Below, piece by piece: positions 11,270 through 21,070 of a stretch of DNA of 64,000 nt. Numbering within the stretch: position 1 is the stretch's first letter; every line of letters starts with the position of its first letter. The translations under genes were made by a program, and so were the position numbers. The notes beneath the pieces are model-generated. The model ran no database searches. It saw nothing but the letters and a program-made list of their open reading frames with translations, and was not told the DNA's origin. This DNA is from Calliphora vicina (Eukaryota; Arthropoda; Insecta; Diptera; Calliphoridae). The stretch lies in assembly GCF_958450345.1 (NCBI RefSeq), contig NC_088783.1, forward strand, positions 23,563,701 to 23,627,700. The letters are read 5' to 3'.

Positions 11270-11600
11270 AAAAATTTTCATGAGGCCGGCTTACAAGTGG
11301 ATAACACTCATGGTTTCCGCCGCCGTACGACTGATATCGCAATCAGTCATCTTGGCGATATCAATTGGCCACCTTGGAGCTGCGATTTGACGCCTTTAGA
11401 CTTTTTCTTGTGGGGTGCCGTTAAAGACCGATGATATGCGAATAAACCAGAAACGATTTACATCCTCAAGGCTTATATCGCACAAGCCATTTGTTAGATA
11501 GAACCAAAAACAAAAAATCGACACATACGTGGAAGGATTAGAAGGAATATAAGATATAAGAAAGTCAGTATGTATAATACAATTATTTATATTCACCTTA
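11270..11600 (+). pseudogene. mariner/IS630-type transposase C-terminal fragment
   Basis: The frame reads GDINWPPWSCDLTPLDFFLW, then GAVKDR, the conserved third-catalytic-aspartate block of a mariner-related transposase family. A TGA at 11432-11434 stands where a cysteine codon is usual (KD-C-YANKPETI). The same frame then continues YANKPETIYILKAYIAQAI to a second stop near 11494. Upstream, RRTTDIAISHLG fits the same domain, but the first two catalytic residues are missing. It is a decayed, 5'-truncated fragment. No terminal repeats were found. Confidence 0.8.
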
Positions 11601-14011
11601 ATTCAAAAATAAGGACGAAAAATATTTTTTTTAAATTTTCATCAAAATCATATTTTTTCAAATTAAATTTGAAATAATTTTCATCGGTATTTGTTAATTT
11701 ACCTGAAACTTTTAGCTTTAATTTATTTTATATAATTTTTTTAAATCTGTTTATCCTCTGAAATATTAAATTCCATTTAAAAGCACATCTGACCAGATCA
11801 ACTTTCACGTCTATATAAATTTTTCATGTGTATGAAATTGAAATTTTTACAAGGTGATAGCAGTTATTCTTGAATATTTTCAATGTTCAAAGCAAACCAA
11901 AATGTTTAAACCCGCATCATAATATTGATATTTATCAACCAAAATACATTTTAAAATATCAGTTTAATCAATAGACTGCATTTAATTGCACATGATGTGG
12001 CGGCCATTGAAAAAAAAACCCAACAACCTGATTCAAATTGTCTGAATATTTTTCTAGAGGCTTTAAATCTTCAAACCTTCACTCTAGCGCATTGCATTCA
12101 GTAGAAAAGTGTGATGTGTCAGTCATAATAAAATAAAAATTGGATAGAGGGAAATATGCGAATTTAACATTAACTTTAGGTTTTAACAAAATAAAAATAT
12201 TTTTAACATAACATAAAACAATAAAAAAAGAAAAGGATTTACTGGTCCTATGCACTGCGTAAGCGCATTTTTTACACGGCTTATGTATCCCAATAACTGG
12301 TGGTATGAAAATTTATAAAAAAAAAACATGAAAATGTAGGCAATAAAACCAAAAAAAAGAAGGTTCTATACCCCCTCTTAATCATGCCACACGAAAATAC
12401 GCACGAAATTAAAAATTGTTTATGGAAAAAAATGCATCTTTGTCTCACGCATTCCAATAAAAAAATCCACATTTTCGGTGAAACAGCAAAGAGTCATTCA
12501 ACCTTTTTTCCCAATTTTGTTTACTTTTTTGGTGGTTGCACTGGGAGAGTTGTAGTGCAGTTTTTGGTGGACGTATGTTGGCTGTTTGTTGGATATTTCC
12601 AGCTATAAAATACATACATGGCCAGTTTTGTTTCTACGTTTTTTTTTCAGCCGTTTTATTTTACTCTTAAATATTTGCAGTTTTTTAACCGTTTAGTACA
12701 AAATGTCATGTTACATTTTTGCAGTTGCAAGTTGCAACATGTTGTTGTGTTTGTGTGATGTGCTACGAGGGATTGCCTTGCATTGAACTAGTGGGTGTTA
12801 TGATTTCAGTGCATACGATCTGGGTTTATTGGTTTGAGTTTGCAGGGCATTTGTATGCATATAAATTGACAGGCATTGTTGGGCAACAAAACTTTATGTT
12901 TTATTTTATTTTGGATGAATTTACCAAAAAAAAAAAAGAAAACCCTCACACGCACTGTTTTTTGAGTGTTCTCTGCTGTCGTTTTTTATTGCCATGGTGC
13001 ATTCAAAAACTGAAAATAAGGTTGCATGTACAAAATGCATTGCAGTCAAAATGTTTTGCTCATTCTCCAACTTTCTATGTGCAACGACATGCTTTTATCT
13101 TTTTGGTTTTATTTTCGTTTTTTTGTGCTTTTCTATCACCAACTTCCTCTCATTTACTTACGCATTTTTGCATGTGTATGAATAATTTTTTTTTTTAAAC
13201 AAAGAAAAATATAATTTGGTGTGTGTATTTTTTGGTCCTGGCTGTGATTATGTGAGTGAAAAGTATAAATATATATAATTTTTCTTTTTTTAAACGAAAT
13301 AACAGAAAAAAGAAACTTTCTATCAAACCATCATGAATGCAATGGACATTTGTTGGTTGCATGTGGCTGTTGTTGCAGCAGTTAAAAGCGTGTTGCTGTA
13401 GCACCAACTCAACAATTTTTGGTTAATTTGTTGGTGCTGTTGAAGAACGTAAAAAAAAAAATACCCGAAAAAATTTGCTGTTTTTTGGAGTTTACATTGT
13501 GTGTGCGAGAGTGTGCGTTGCACAGACAGGTGCTGATGGTCGTGGTTATGGTGTTCAAACATTTTATGGTGATTTTTCGTGTATCATCATATTGCATCCT
13601 CTTTAAATCCTTAAGTTGGCGCGTTGGGTGCATACGGGCCATGCAACTTGTATTTTGAGGTTTTATTGCTGTAGTTAGAGGAGCGTTCTGCTTTTTTTTA
13701 TCTCTTTTTGGTGAAATTGCATTGCGTTTTCGCATGTATTTATCTATTATATTAACAAAGTACATTGCCATTATATTTTTGTGCTGTATGCAGTAAAACT
13801 TACAGTGGCGGTTTGTATATAGAGATTATGGTACTTTCTGAACATAGTGAATTCGAGTCGATTCGTTTGTCAGAATTTGTTAGCTAATATATAATACATA
13901 AAGCCACAAACAGATCGCTTTTCGTCGGTCAATAAACGTTTTACTCTTGTCAAAATTCGAACAAGCTGCGTCATTTAGGTTGCGTTTGTCAGCCATTCAT
14001 AATAGACTACC
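11601..14011. other. AT-rich DNA with simple-sequence patches
   Basis: Poly-A, poly-T and TTG/TGT-rich strings dominate. The longest frame, 12719-13198 (159 codons), is rich in cysteine, phenylalanine and histidine and matches no family I know; it looks like a composition artefact. The opposed frames at 13409-13771 are similar. No exon structure is supported. Confidence 0.5.
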
Positions 14012-14160
14012 TTGACTTGAAGAGAAATTGGAAAAAGTGAATTTCGTCTGCTCATTAAGCATTATTTTTTGCGGAAAAAACCATTACTCAAATAAAGCCG
14101 AAGCTTGATAAATACTGTAGGAACTGTGCACTATCAACTTCAATGAATTTCCTTGTGTCC
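14012..14160 (+). pseudogene. mariner transposase N-terminal fragment
   Basis: One frame reads FRLLIKHYFLRKK. After a single-base shift the next reads KTITQIKPKLDKYCRNCALS, matching the helix-turn-helix N-terminal region of mariner transposases. The same stretch occurs at about 47328-47400. No catalytic domain or terminal repeats follow, so this is an isolated, frameshifted piece. Confidence 0.7.
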
Positions 14161-14611
14161 CTACAGTTTCAGTTCTAATACTTTATATGCGGTCATTTTA
14201 GGAGGGCACCTTTTAGGCACTCTGTGATAGATACCCTTTTCTGGATAAACTTAACACGTTTTTAATTGCTCAACTCAAGAAAAATTTATTCAGCGCGACA
14301 TTTGACATTTGTAATACATAAAGTCTAGAAGATGAATTATTACAATCATATCATCGATGTCGATAAAAAAAAAAATTTTTATTGGAAATCATTCGAAAAT
14401 ATTTTTCAAACTGACTACTTTTAATTTCTTTCGACTCACATTTTTCGACAGCAGTAAATTTATTAATATCTTCTTTAAGTTTACTGGATAAATAGAGTCA
14501 AAACGAATTTTGGTGAAAATTTGTCCGAATACCGAAACTTTTATATAGGAAAACATAGGTAGATTATGAAAATTTATAAAAGAAACTAGTTTTGAATATA
14601 TGTTATATATG

Positions 14612-15869
14612 TGTGTCCCAAAAAAGTTTTTTTCTTATTTTCAGGGGTGCTCAAGCATAATTTGAAAGCTTATAGGGTAGAGTATTTTTGAGATTTTTTT
14701 CAGATTTTTCGGAAGTGGTTTAGAGGTCGCTCAAATCGAGTTTTTGCCAAAAATCGGGTTTGTCGACCTTTTATTTTGAGTTTTATTCATAACTTTGTCA
14801 AGTTTAAAAGAAAAATGTCCGAGCTTTATTTTTGTGTTCAAAAATTTTTAATAATAATTTTGTGAATAAGGCTTTATAACTTTTAAAATTTTTATGAAAA
14901 TGAAAACAACTAAAAATGCAGTTAGAAAGATCAATTAATTCTTTGAATTTGCTTTTACCGTTCCTGAGTTATATAAAGCAAACGAAAACTTTTGTGTATA
15001 CAAAATGATTTTTATACCCTACAACACCATAGGTAATCAAACTGCATTTCGAAATTTCAAAGATAAAATTTGATACAAGCTTTTCTATTGCCAATTGAAC
15101 GAAGCATATTGAATTTGGTTAGAATCGGTCCATTATTTCTACTAAAAAAGTAATAAAGATATCTAAACCAAATTGAGCACAAATAAGTTTTATATAAGCT
15201 AAACTCGCGCCTACCAAATTTTGTGGCGTATAAGGTCCACTTCTGAAAATCACTTTAACTAGCAAAAATCTCCTAAAAAATATTCATATTCAAATAAAAT
15301 TCAATACAAATATGTTATATATATACAAAAGTCATGTCACCAAATTTTATAACGATCGGTCCATAATTAGTCATAGCTCCCATACAAAGTCCACTTCCGA
15401 AAATCATTTTAACGATCACAAGTCTCTAAAAAATGTTGGTACATTTTAAAAGAAAACTGTTAAAAGAAAATTGTTGTCCCTAAATTATTAAGAATTAATT
15501 GATCTTTCAAACAATGCAGTTTTTTTAAAAGTTATAAAGCCTTATTTACAAATTCTATGGAAAAGTTACGAAAAATTGTAATGTAGGGCACCTTAGTAAG
15601 CCCATTCATTGCAAAAACTAAAAATGTTTGCACAGAGAAATAAAGCATGGACATTTTTCTTTTAAACTGTGTCCGCAAAAGTAATGAAAATCGTGGGTCT
15701 TGACAAAATTATGAAGACAACTCAAAAAAAGGCCCGATTTTTGGCAAAAACTCGACTTGAGCGAATTCCAAACCTCTTCCGAAAAATCTAAAAAAAATCT
15801 CAAAAATACTTTACCCTATAAGCTTTCAAATTGTGCTTGAGCCCCAACAATTTTTTTTTTGGGACTCGC
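14612..15869. mobile_element. Element with long inverted repeats (GTCCCAAAAAA ends)
   Basis: The left region 14612-14770 and the right region about 15712-15869 are complementary over about 155 bp. They share GCTTATAGGGTA and a GATTTTTGGCAAAAACTCGA-type block with its complement. A further complementary segment (AAGGCTTTATAACTTTTAAAA against its complement near 15527-15550) lies inside. The centre holds a diverged copy of dispersed family 1, either inserted or captured. No transposase is present, and target duplications are not clear. Confidence 0.6.
15005..15460 (-). repeat. Dispersed repeat family 1, diverged copy
   Basis: The copy shares blocks such as ATCGGTCCATTATTTC and CATGTCACCAAATTTT, then ACGATCGGTCCATAATTAGT, with 51873-52576 in the same orientation. 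It lies inside the long inverted-repeat element 14612-15869. It is truncated, with no recognisable ends. Confidence 0.6.
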
Positions 15870-17976
15870 TAATGTACATATTATATATAATACAAAAACT
15901 TATATTTTGAACCCTGAAAAATTGTTCTATCAGAAAAACTTTTCAGTTCAAGATTCAAAAAACGAGAATAATGATATCTACAATGTAAAGTAGGTGCTGC
16001 AGGACACCAAAAAATGTGCTGAAACATGCTTTAAAATTAAAGGAATTAAGAATTAATAGTGCATTTGGAAAATTTCGAATTAGTTCAACATATTTTATCC
16101 GAATGTTTGGTTCAGTTGGGTTTTGGCACGAAAACCATGCTTTCGGTGAAACTCTATAGATTAAACCGATAATTCTACAAAGCTGATCGCTTTTCATATC
16201 CTCTAATTTTCAGAAATCTATTGCCTGGAATATACCTAGTAACGGAGCGAATGTTATAAACTACTTAAATCAGTCTAACAAGGAATAATTTTACAAATAA
16301 AAGTGTAAAAAAAATATATTAGAATTTGGAAAACTTTACATAAGTTCTTGAAGCATTCAGAACTTCTTGTTGTTTTCCCGAAAACATATTTATTTAAGGC
16401 AGCATTCAATCTTACAACGTAACTATTCTCAATGTCACACACTGTAAATGTGGCATAAAATATAAAAATAAAAATAAAATTGTGTAAATTTTTTATAAGC
16501 ATCAATTGAGAATTTGTTTTTTATTGTTTTATTTTTGTTTTAAAAAATTAATTTATTTATATATTTATGTACAATAAAGCAACCATTTTTAAAAATGTTT
16601 CATACTCTATGCTAAATTTGCAATATTTTTATATTTTGTTTTTCCAATTAATATGTTAACACATTATGTGTATGTAATGTGTATTTACACACACACACAC
16701 ACTCACACAAACGCACACACATATACATAGTACGTGTGTGTGAGTGTGTGTTTGAATGTTTATGTGCGTGTGTATTCAATGATTTTTATATGATTATACA
16801 AGTAAAAATGCATTCATTCCTTTATTTAAGTCATTCCTTTTTTCGGGGCATTTACTAAAAATATTATTATATTATATAAATACCACAAACACATACATAC
16901 ATATGCATATAGAACAAACACACAAACAAACATTTAAACACATATATGTTGGTATAAATATGTATGTATTTATTTATTTTTATATGTATTTTAATACGTA
17001 TAAATATTTAAAACTCTTTTGTTTTTATTTTTCGTCATAAAGTGTATATTTGCGCGTATGTGTGTGTTTGTGTGAAAATTTTAATTTTTTTTGGTTCAAG
17101 TGTGTAGAGTGAGAGAGGTCTGTTGGTCCTCCACTTACAAACAATTTTCAATTATTTGTATGCATTCGAGAACAATGTGTATATTTTCACCAATTTGTAT
17201 GTGTTTTATAAGTGGACTTGTCGTAAAAAGTTTTGACTATTAATCTGAATGTAGCAAACAAACAACAACAAATTTTAACCCACCAAAAATTTCAAAATAA
17301 AATATAAAAAAAACAAATATTAAGTTAAACAACAGGAATGAGTTCAATAAAAATCTTGAAATTGCCATGGAATTGATATAATTAAAGGAAAATATCAAAC
17401 ACAATAGAACCGCTTTGTTTTGTAAACTTTAAGTAGAGTTTAGTTATTATTTTTCCACAATTCAAATGATTTTTCAAGTGTTTCGCTTTGAAATTTTGCT
17501 TAAAGTTGCTGCTTTGAATTTATGATATAAATACTTACATTTATATATCTACATACATTCTACATACGAGGGTAAGAACATAAAAAAGCTCAGAAAAATA
17601 TTTAAATATATTCAGCTTTATATATGAGCAAAATCAAAATTTTTTTTCTTATGACACGAACGCCATTTTGTATTTCTTTATGAAGATACTTAATTAAGTA
17701 TGTTTTAAAACTTTTCTAAGTTCAAATTTAAAAAATATAACTTTTGCGTAATTGAATGCCAATACATAGAAATCTCTCCCAACTATGTTAAAATATTTAT
17801 TACATATTAAATAATTACACTGTGCTCGAAATTTACACTTTTTTCTGTCGAGTGGGGCACCCGGCAGGTTAAACTAATTCGAGTAGGCTGAATCCAGTGA
17901 TGCTAAACTTTTGTTTATGTTAGCTCTTATTTTCGAGATATACATTTATTTCCAAAATGGAGGAGGTTGCACAACA
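15870..17976. other. AT-rich DNA with a CA/TG microsatellite
   Basis: Apart from the microsatellite at 16687-16773 this is AT-rich with many TATA/TATGTA steps. Short minus-strand frames at 15955-16505 match no family. No gene is supported. Confidence 0.5.
16687..16773. repeat. Back-to-back (AC)n and (TG)n microsatellites
   Basis: An imperfect AC tract is followed, across a short ATATACATAGTACG spacer, by an imperfect TG tract. Together they form an imperfect palindrome of nearly 90 bp. Alternating purine-pyrimidine DNA of this kind can form hairpins or Z-DNA in vitro. Confidence 0.8.
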
Positions 17977-18233
17977 TACAGTGGTGGTCAAAACATATGC
18001 AACTAGCAACAGAATTTTACAAAAGTTGTTTAAATTAGTTTTAAAGGTAAACAAAAATATTAATTTGCTTATAATATTTATTTATTATTGCTTTAAAAAT
18101 AAGAATATGAAATTTAATTCAGAATTTTTTGCATTGAAAAGAAAAAAAATTAAAAAAACTACGTATGGGTTGATATTTTATTGGCCAAAACATATGCAAC
18201 TAATTGCTTCGAAAACATTTATGTCTATAAAAC

Positions 18234-18930
18234 TTAATATTTGGTGGCAAATCCTATATTTTCAATGACGGCCTTACATCGGCAAAGCAGTAAAGCTGTA
18301 AAATTGGCAACAAAGTTTGCAGGAATAGCGTTCCAAGCATCTACCAATCCTTGAAACATATTATCTGAATTAGTGCAATTTTCGGGATCGATTCTTTCAT
18401 TAACGATTTCCCAAAGATTCTCAATGGGGTTTAGATCTGGTAATTGTGGTGGCCATTCCATTACCGAAACTCTTTCTTGTGCTAACCACGATTTAACAAC
18501 ATGTGAAGAGTGCTTGGGGTCGTTATCGTACTGAATAACTCATCGAAAAGGAATATTATCCTCAGAATTTGGAAGCATTACTCTTTTCAAGATGTCTCTA
18601 TAGATAAATCCATCCATTATTTCATTAATTTTGACCGATGGGCCAACTCCAGCAGCAGAAAAACCGCCCCCATACCATTACGTTGCATCCTCCATGTTTC
18701 ACTGTCGTTTTGCAGTATTGCGCTTGAAGCCGCGTGTTAAATGGTCGTCTTACGTAACACATGAAATCACTTCCGATGATATTAAATTCGGATTCGTCGC
18801 TAATTAGGACAGTCGTCCATTTGTTTTCTGACCAATTTAAATGCTCCACAGCTAACTTCAAACGTTTCTTTTGATTACGTTTAGATATAAGCGGTTTTTT
18901 CGCGTAGGGAAAACGTCGGTGAAGCATGCA
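18234..18930 (-). pseudogene. Tc1-family transposase (DD34E) pseudogene
   Basis: Reading the minus strand: KKPLISKRNQKKRL, then SDESEFNIIGSD with the first catalytic Asp, then TVKHGGCNVMVWG. After a frameshift comes AAGVGPSVKINEIMDGFIYR, then VIQYDNDPKHSSHVV with the second Asp, and WPPQLPDLNPIENLWE with the catalytic Glu. Exactly 34 residues separate the second Asp from the Glu, as in Tc1. A TGA just before VIQYDNDPKH replaces an expected tryptophan codon. The N-terminal DNA-binding domain is missing. The frame ends at 18234. It is non-functional but well preserved. Confidence 0.88.
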
Positions 18931-18980
18931 GGATGCAACGTAATAGTATGACGGCGGTTTTTCTGCTGCTGGAGAAATTA
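18650..18980. repeat. Inverted duplication inside the Tc1 transposase
   Basis: Positions 18653-18700 and about 18925-18978 are reverse complements with a few mismatches (shared core CCAGCAGCAGAAAAACCGCC). The left copy is in its proper place in the transposase, covering the GGFSAAGVGP region. The right copy sits where upstream coding sequence should be, so a coding segment was copied back in reverse, probably during aborted repair or transposition. Confidence 0.7.
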
Positions 18981-19080
18981 TCTGTGAATGGCTCTCGTGA
19001 AAAACATACATTTTCTGTACAAATACGGCAATTTCTTAAAAGTTTGAGACATCCCCAAAACATAAAAAATTAAACTGTTG

Positions 19081-19650
19081 CAAATTTCAATATCTTTCAA
19101 ATGCTGTTGTCAACATTTAATTTAATAAAAAAATTTGAAAAAAATCAAAAAAAAATTATTTCACTTGTATATCACTAAAAAGTTTTAGCGCACTAATTTA
19201 CAGGCTATAAAAATGACCAAAGTCTAGTGACTCCAATTTATGTTGAATATAAACTGAATGTTAGAAATATTTTTTACAGATATCTGATGACATCGATCTT
19301 TCCAGAACATACATGGCGAAGATCTGCTCTATAAATATGGCAGCGATATTAGGTAGTCTTGAGGCGAAAAAAGCCATGGAAACTTAAAGGATATAGTTAA
19401 GATTCATAGTCATGCCTTCAAGCTCTGGCAGTACTGAGACAGTGCGACTGCGTCAGATTACGAGAGTTGTCATGGACTTGGCTCAGAACAAAATCGTTTT
19501 ACAAAAATATAAAAAAAAATACTTTTTTTTGAAACTACCAAATGCGAGCGAGAATCATATTTCGTTCATCACTTGAAGGAAAACATCCCTCTAGGACGTT
19601 TTGGAGGAATTCTATTGAGCGGTATCCTATACAATGGACACCTGCATATT
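19081..19650. other. No recognisable feature
   Basis: The sequence is AT-rich at first, then of more balanced composition around 19290-19660. Short frames there match no family. The neighbouring non-LTR debris makes decayed retrotransposon sequence a possibility. Confidence 0.35.
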
Positions 19651-20042
19651 AAGGCGGGTCGATTTGTAGAGAAACAAAAAAATCGCCCAAATGACAAGGA
19701 AAGTCATATTCTAGAGATCAAAATAAGAAACTTTGCCTAAGGAACCATACCTCTAAAATTAATTCTGATGTTCCTTATTTTGACCCAAATGTCAATTTTC
19801 CAAAAATTTGAAGAATTTGACTAAGCATATTTTTGAGCTTGTTGAATGCTATGATGATTCTCATAGACGCATGATTAATATTATTTATTACCTACATCAC
19901 ATTTATATTTATCATACGCTCTATAAACAAAATTTATACACAATACATCCATCATATAAAGTGCCAAAAAGTTACTCGATTGGGGTACTTTAAATGGGTT
20001 AAAGAGAGATTTCTCAAAATAAGGAACACCAGACCCGCCCTA
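19651..20042. repeat. Inverted-repeat element, GGCGGGTC ends
   Basis: GGCGGGTC at 19653-19660 pairs with GACCCGCC at 20032-20039. GTTCCTTATTTTGA at 19770-19783 pairs perfectly with its complement at 20014-20027. The left arm appears to contain about 100 extra bases between the two motifs. It is non-coding and probably a decayed MITE of about 390 bp. Confidence 0.55.
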
Positions 20043-20054
20043 CTGCACATACAT

Positions 20055-20600
20055 CTATAAGTTTTCCAAGTATACATCCTTTCTGCCATGTAACTGGGGA
20101 GACCTCAAATGTAAGATGTCATAGCTAGGATGACACCATAACTCTAAAGGTATTGTCAGCATGACATTATATTCCATCACCAGGGGAACATTCACTTCCT
20201 CCTGTAGATTGTGTTTCGAGTTAATTTTCAAGCATTCCGATACAGAACTTAAAGCAGGCACTGATCCAGATCAACCATTCGGGATGGGGTGGGGGGTGCT
20301 TAAATAAAGTAAAATTTATTTTACAATTTTCTTTTTTATATTAAAACATTTCGGTCTGGGGAGGATTTCATTTTCACCGCTCTGCCTTAAAGCTGCATTT
20401 TGTCAGCTTTGCATTTCTTGTCCAGTGGGGATCATTCAACAAAGAAAAGAACACTGAAGCTGCTTTTTTATCACTGACCAACTAACCGCTTTGTAGCTAC
20501 CAACAAGGTTTCTTTATCCAAACCCCAAGAGCTGCCCGTTAGAGCTTTATGAACCTTGTTTCAACTTCATAAGAAGCTGCTAGAAGGCAACCCTCAAAAT
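20055..20600 (-). pseudogene. jockey-type non-LTR retrotransposon, reverse-transcriptase C-terminal remnant
   Basis: The minus strand reads HKALTGSSWGLDKETLLVAT, a conserved block of jockey-like reverse transcriptases downstream of the catalytic core. Another frame then gives QNAALR. The frame 20261-20055 (SVSECLKINSKHNLQEEV and later DILHLRSPQLHGRK) matches the order of the C-terminal tail in that group. Several frameshifts and stops separate the blocks. No poly-A tail or target duplication was identified. Confidence 0.6.
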
Positions 20601-20699
20601 CAAATTCAGGTGATTCACAGTTTGAAGATTGCTTAAATTACCAGATGAAGTAAAATCTATAGGACTCCAATAGTAATGGAAGAGTACTTGATTCAACCA

Positions 20700-21070
20700 T
20701 GGCATTGTGATATAAAATAAGACCACTCAGTCCAGTTCTCAGACAGATATTGTGGCAAATATTTGCACAGAGAATACGAAGGGCTTTCTCCTCTTCTTCG
20801 TAATACGATATGAGCGTCCCTCATTATATTCCTGTCAAGTTTTTCAAGAGACGTTATAGGCATCTAATTTACGACACCTATTTTTTTAAGAAATTTTCTA
20901 AACATTCCTAGTTTAATAATCCAAAGCAGTAACAAAACAAATATCGAATTATAGATATTGAAATCAGAGCCTGTCTTGACTAGCTCGTCTGCCCGGTCAT
21001 TAACGTAGCAGCCTCAGTGCGAATTATGCCCTGCGCATTTGAGTCCTTCTAGTAAAATCGCAATTCTTCG
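20700..21070 (-). pseudogene. Non-LTR retrotransposon RNase H and zinc-knuckle tail remnant
   Basis: One minus-strand frame reads GHNSH*GCYVNDRADELVKT, resembling the GHSGIEGNERADELA motif of retrotransposon RNase H with an in-frame stop. Further on, another frame gives YYEEEEKALRILCANICHNI, like the cysteine/histidine tail (C.YC.EEE.....H.LC.CP) that follows RNase H in I/R1-like elements. It lies upstream of the jockey fragment on the same strand. Jockey elements usually lack RNase H, so these are probably two different elements. Confidence 0.5.

Larger units (their letters stand above)
17979..19080 (-). mobile_element. Tc1-type element, one end preserved, internally rearranged
   Basis: The end at 17979 begins CAGTGGTGGTCAAAACATAT directly after a TA at 17977-17978. 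A 19-bp motif, GG(T/C)CAAAACATATGCAACT, is repeated in direct orientation at 17986-18004 and 18183-18201, 197 bp apart. This is the inverted-repeat/direct-repeat layout of some Tc1 elements. The transposase remains are on the minus strand. The far end is not recognisable and the 5' part of the gene is replaced by an inverted copy of an internal segment. Confidence 0.75.

Noticed and set aside
12719..13198. 159-codon frame, the second longest in the window
   Set aside because: Rich in Cys, Phe and His with no domain, and produced by T/TTG-rich DNA that gives long frames on several phases; no splice or promoter context.
13409..13771. 120-codon minus-strand frame overlapping plus-strand frames
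   Set aside because: Poly-T and TTG composition, no recognisable motif; both strands open because the region is low in complexity.
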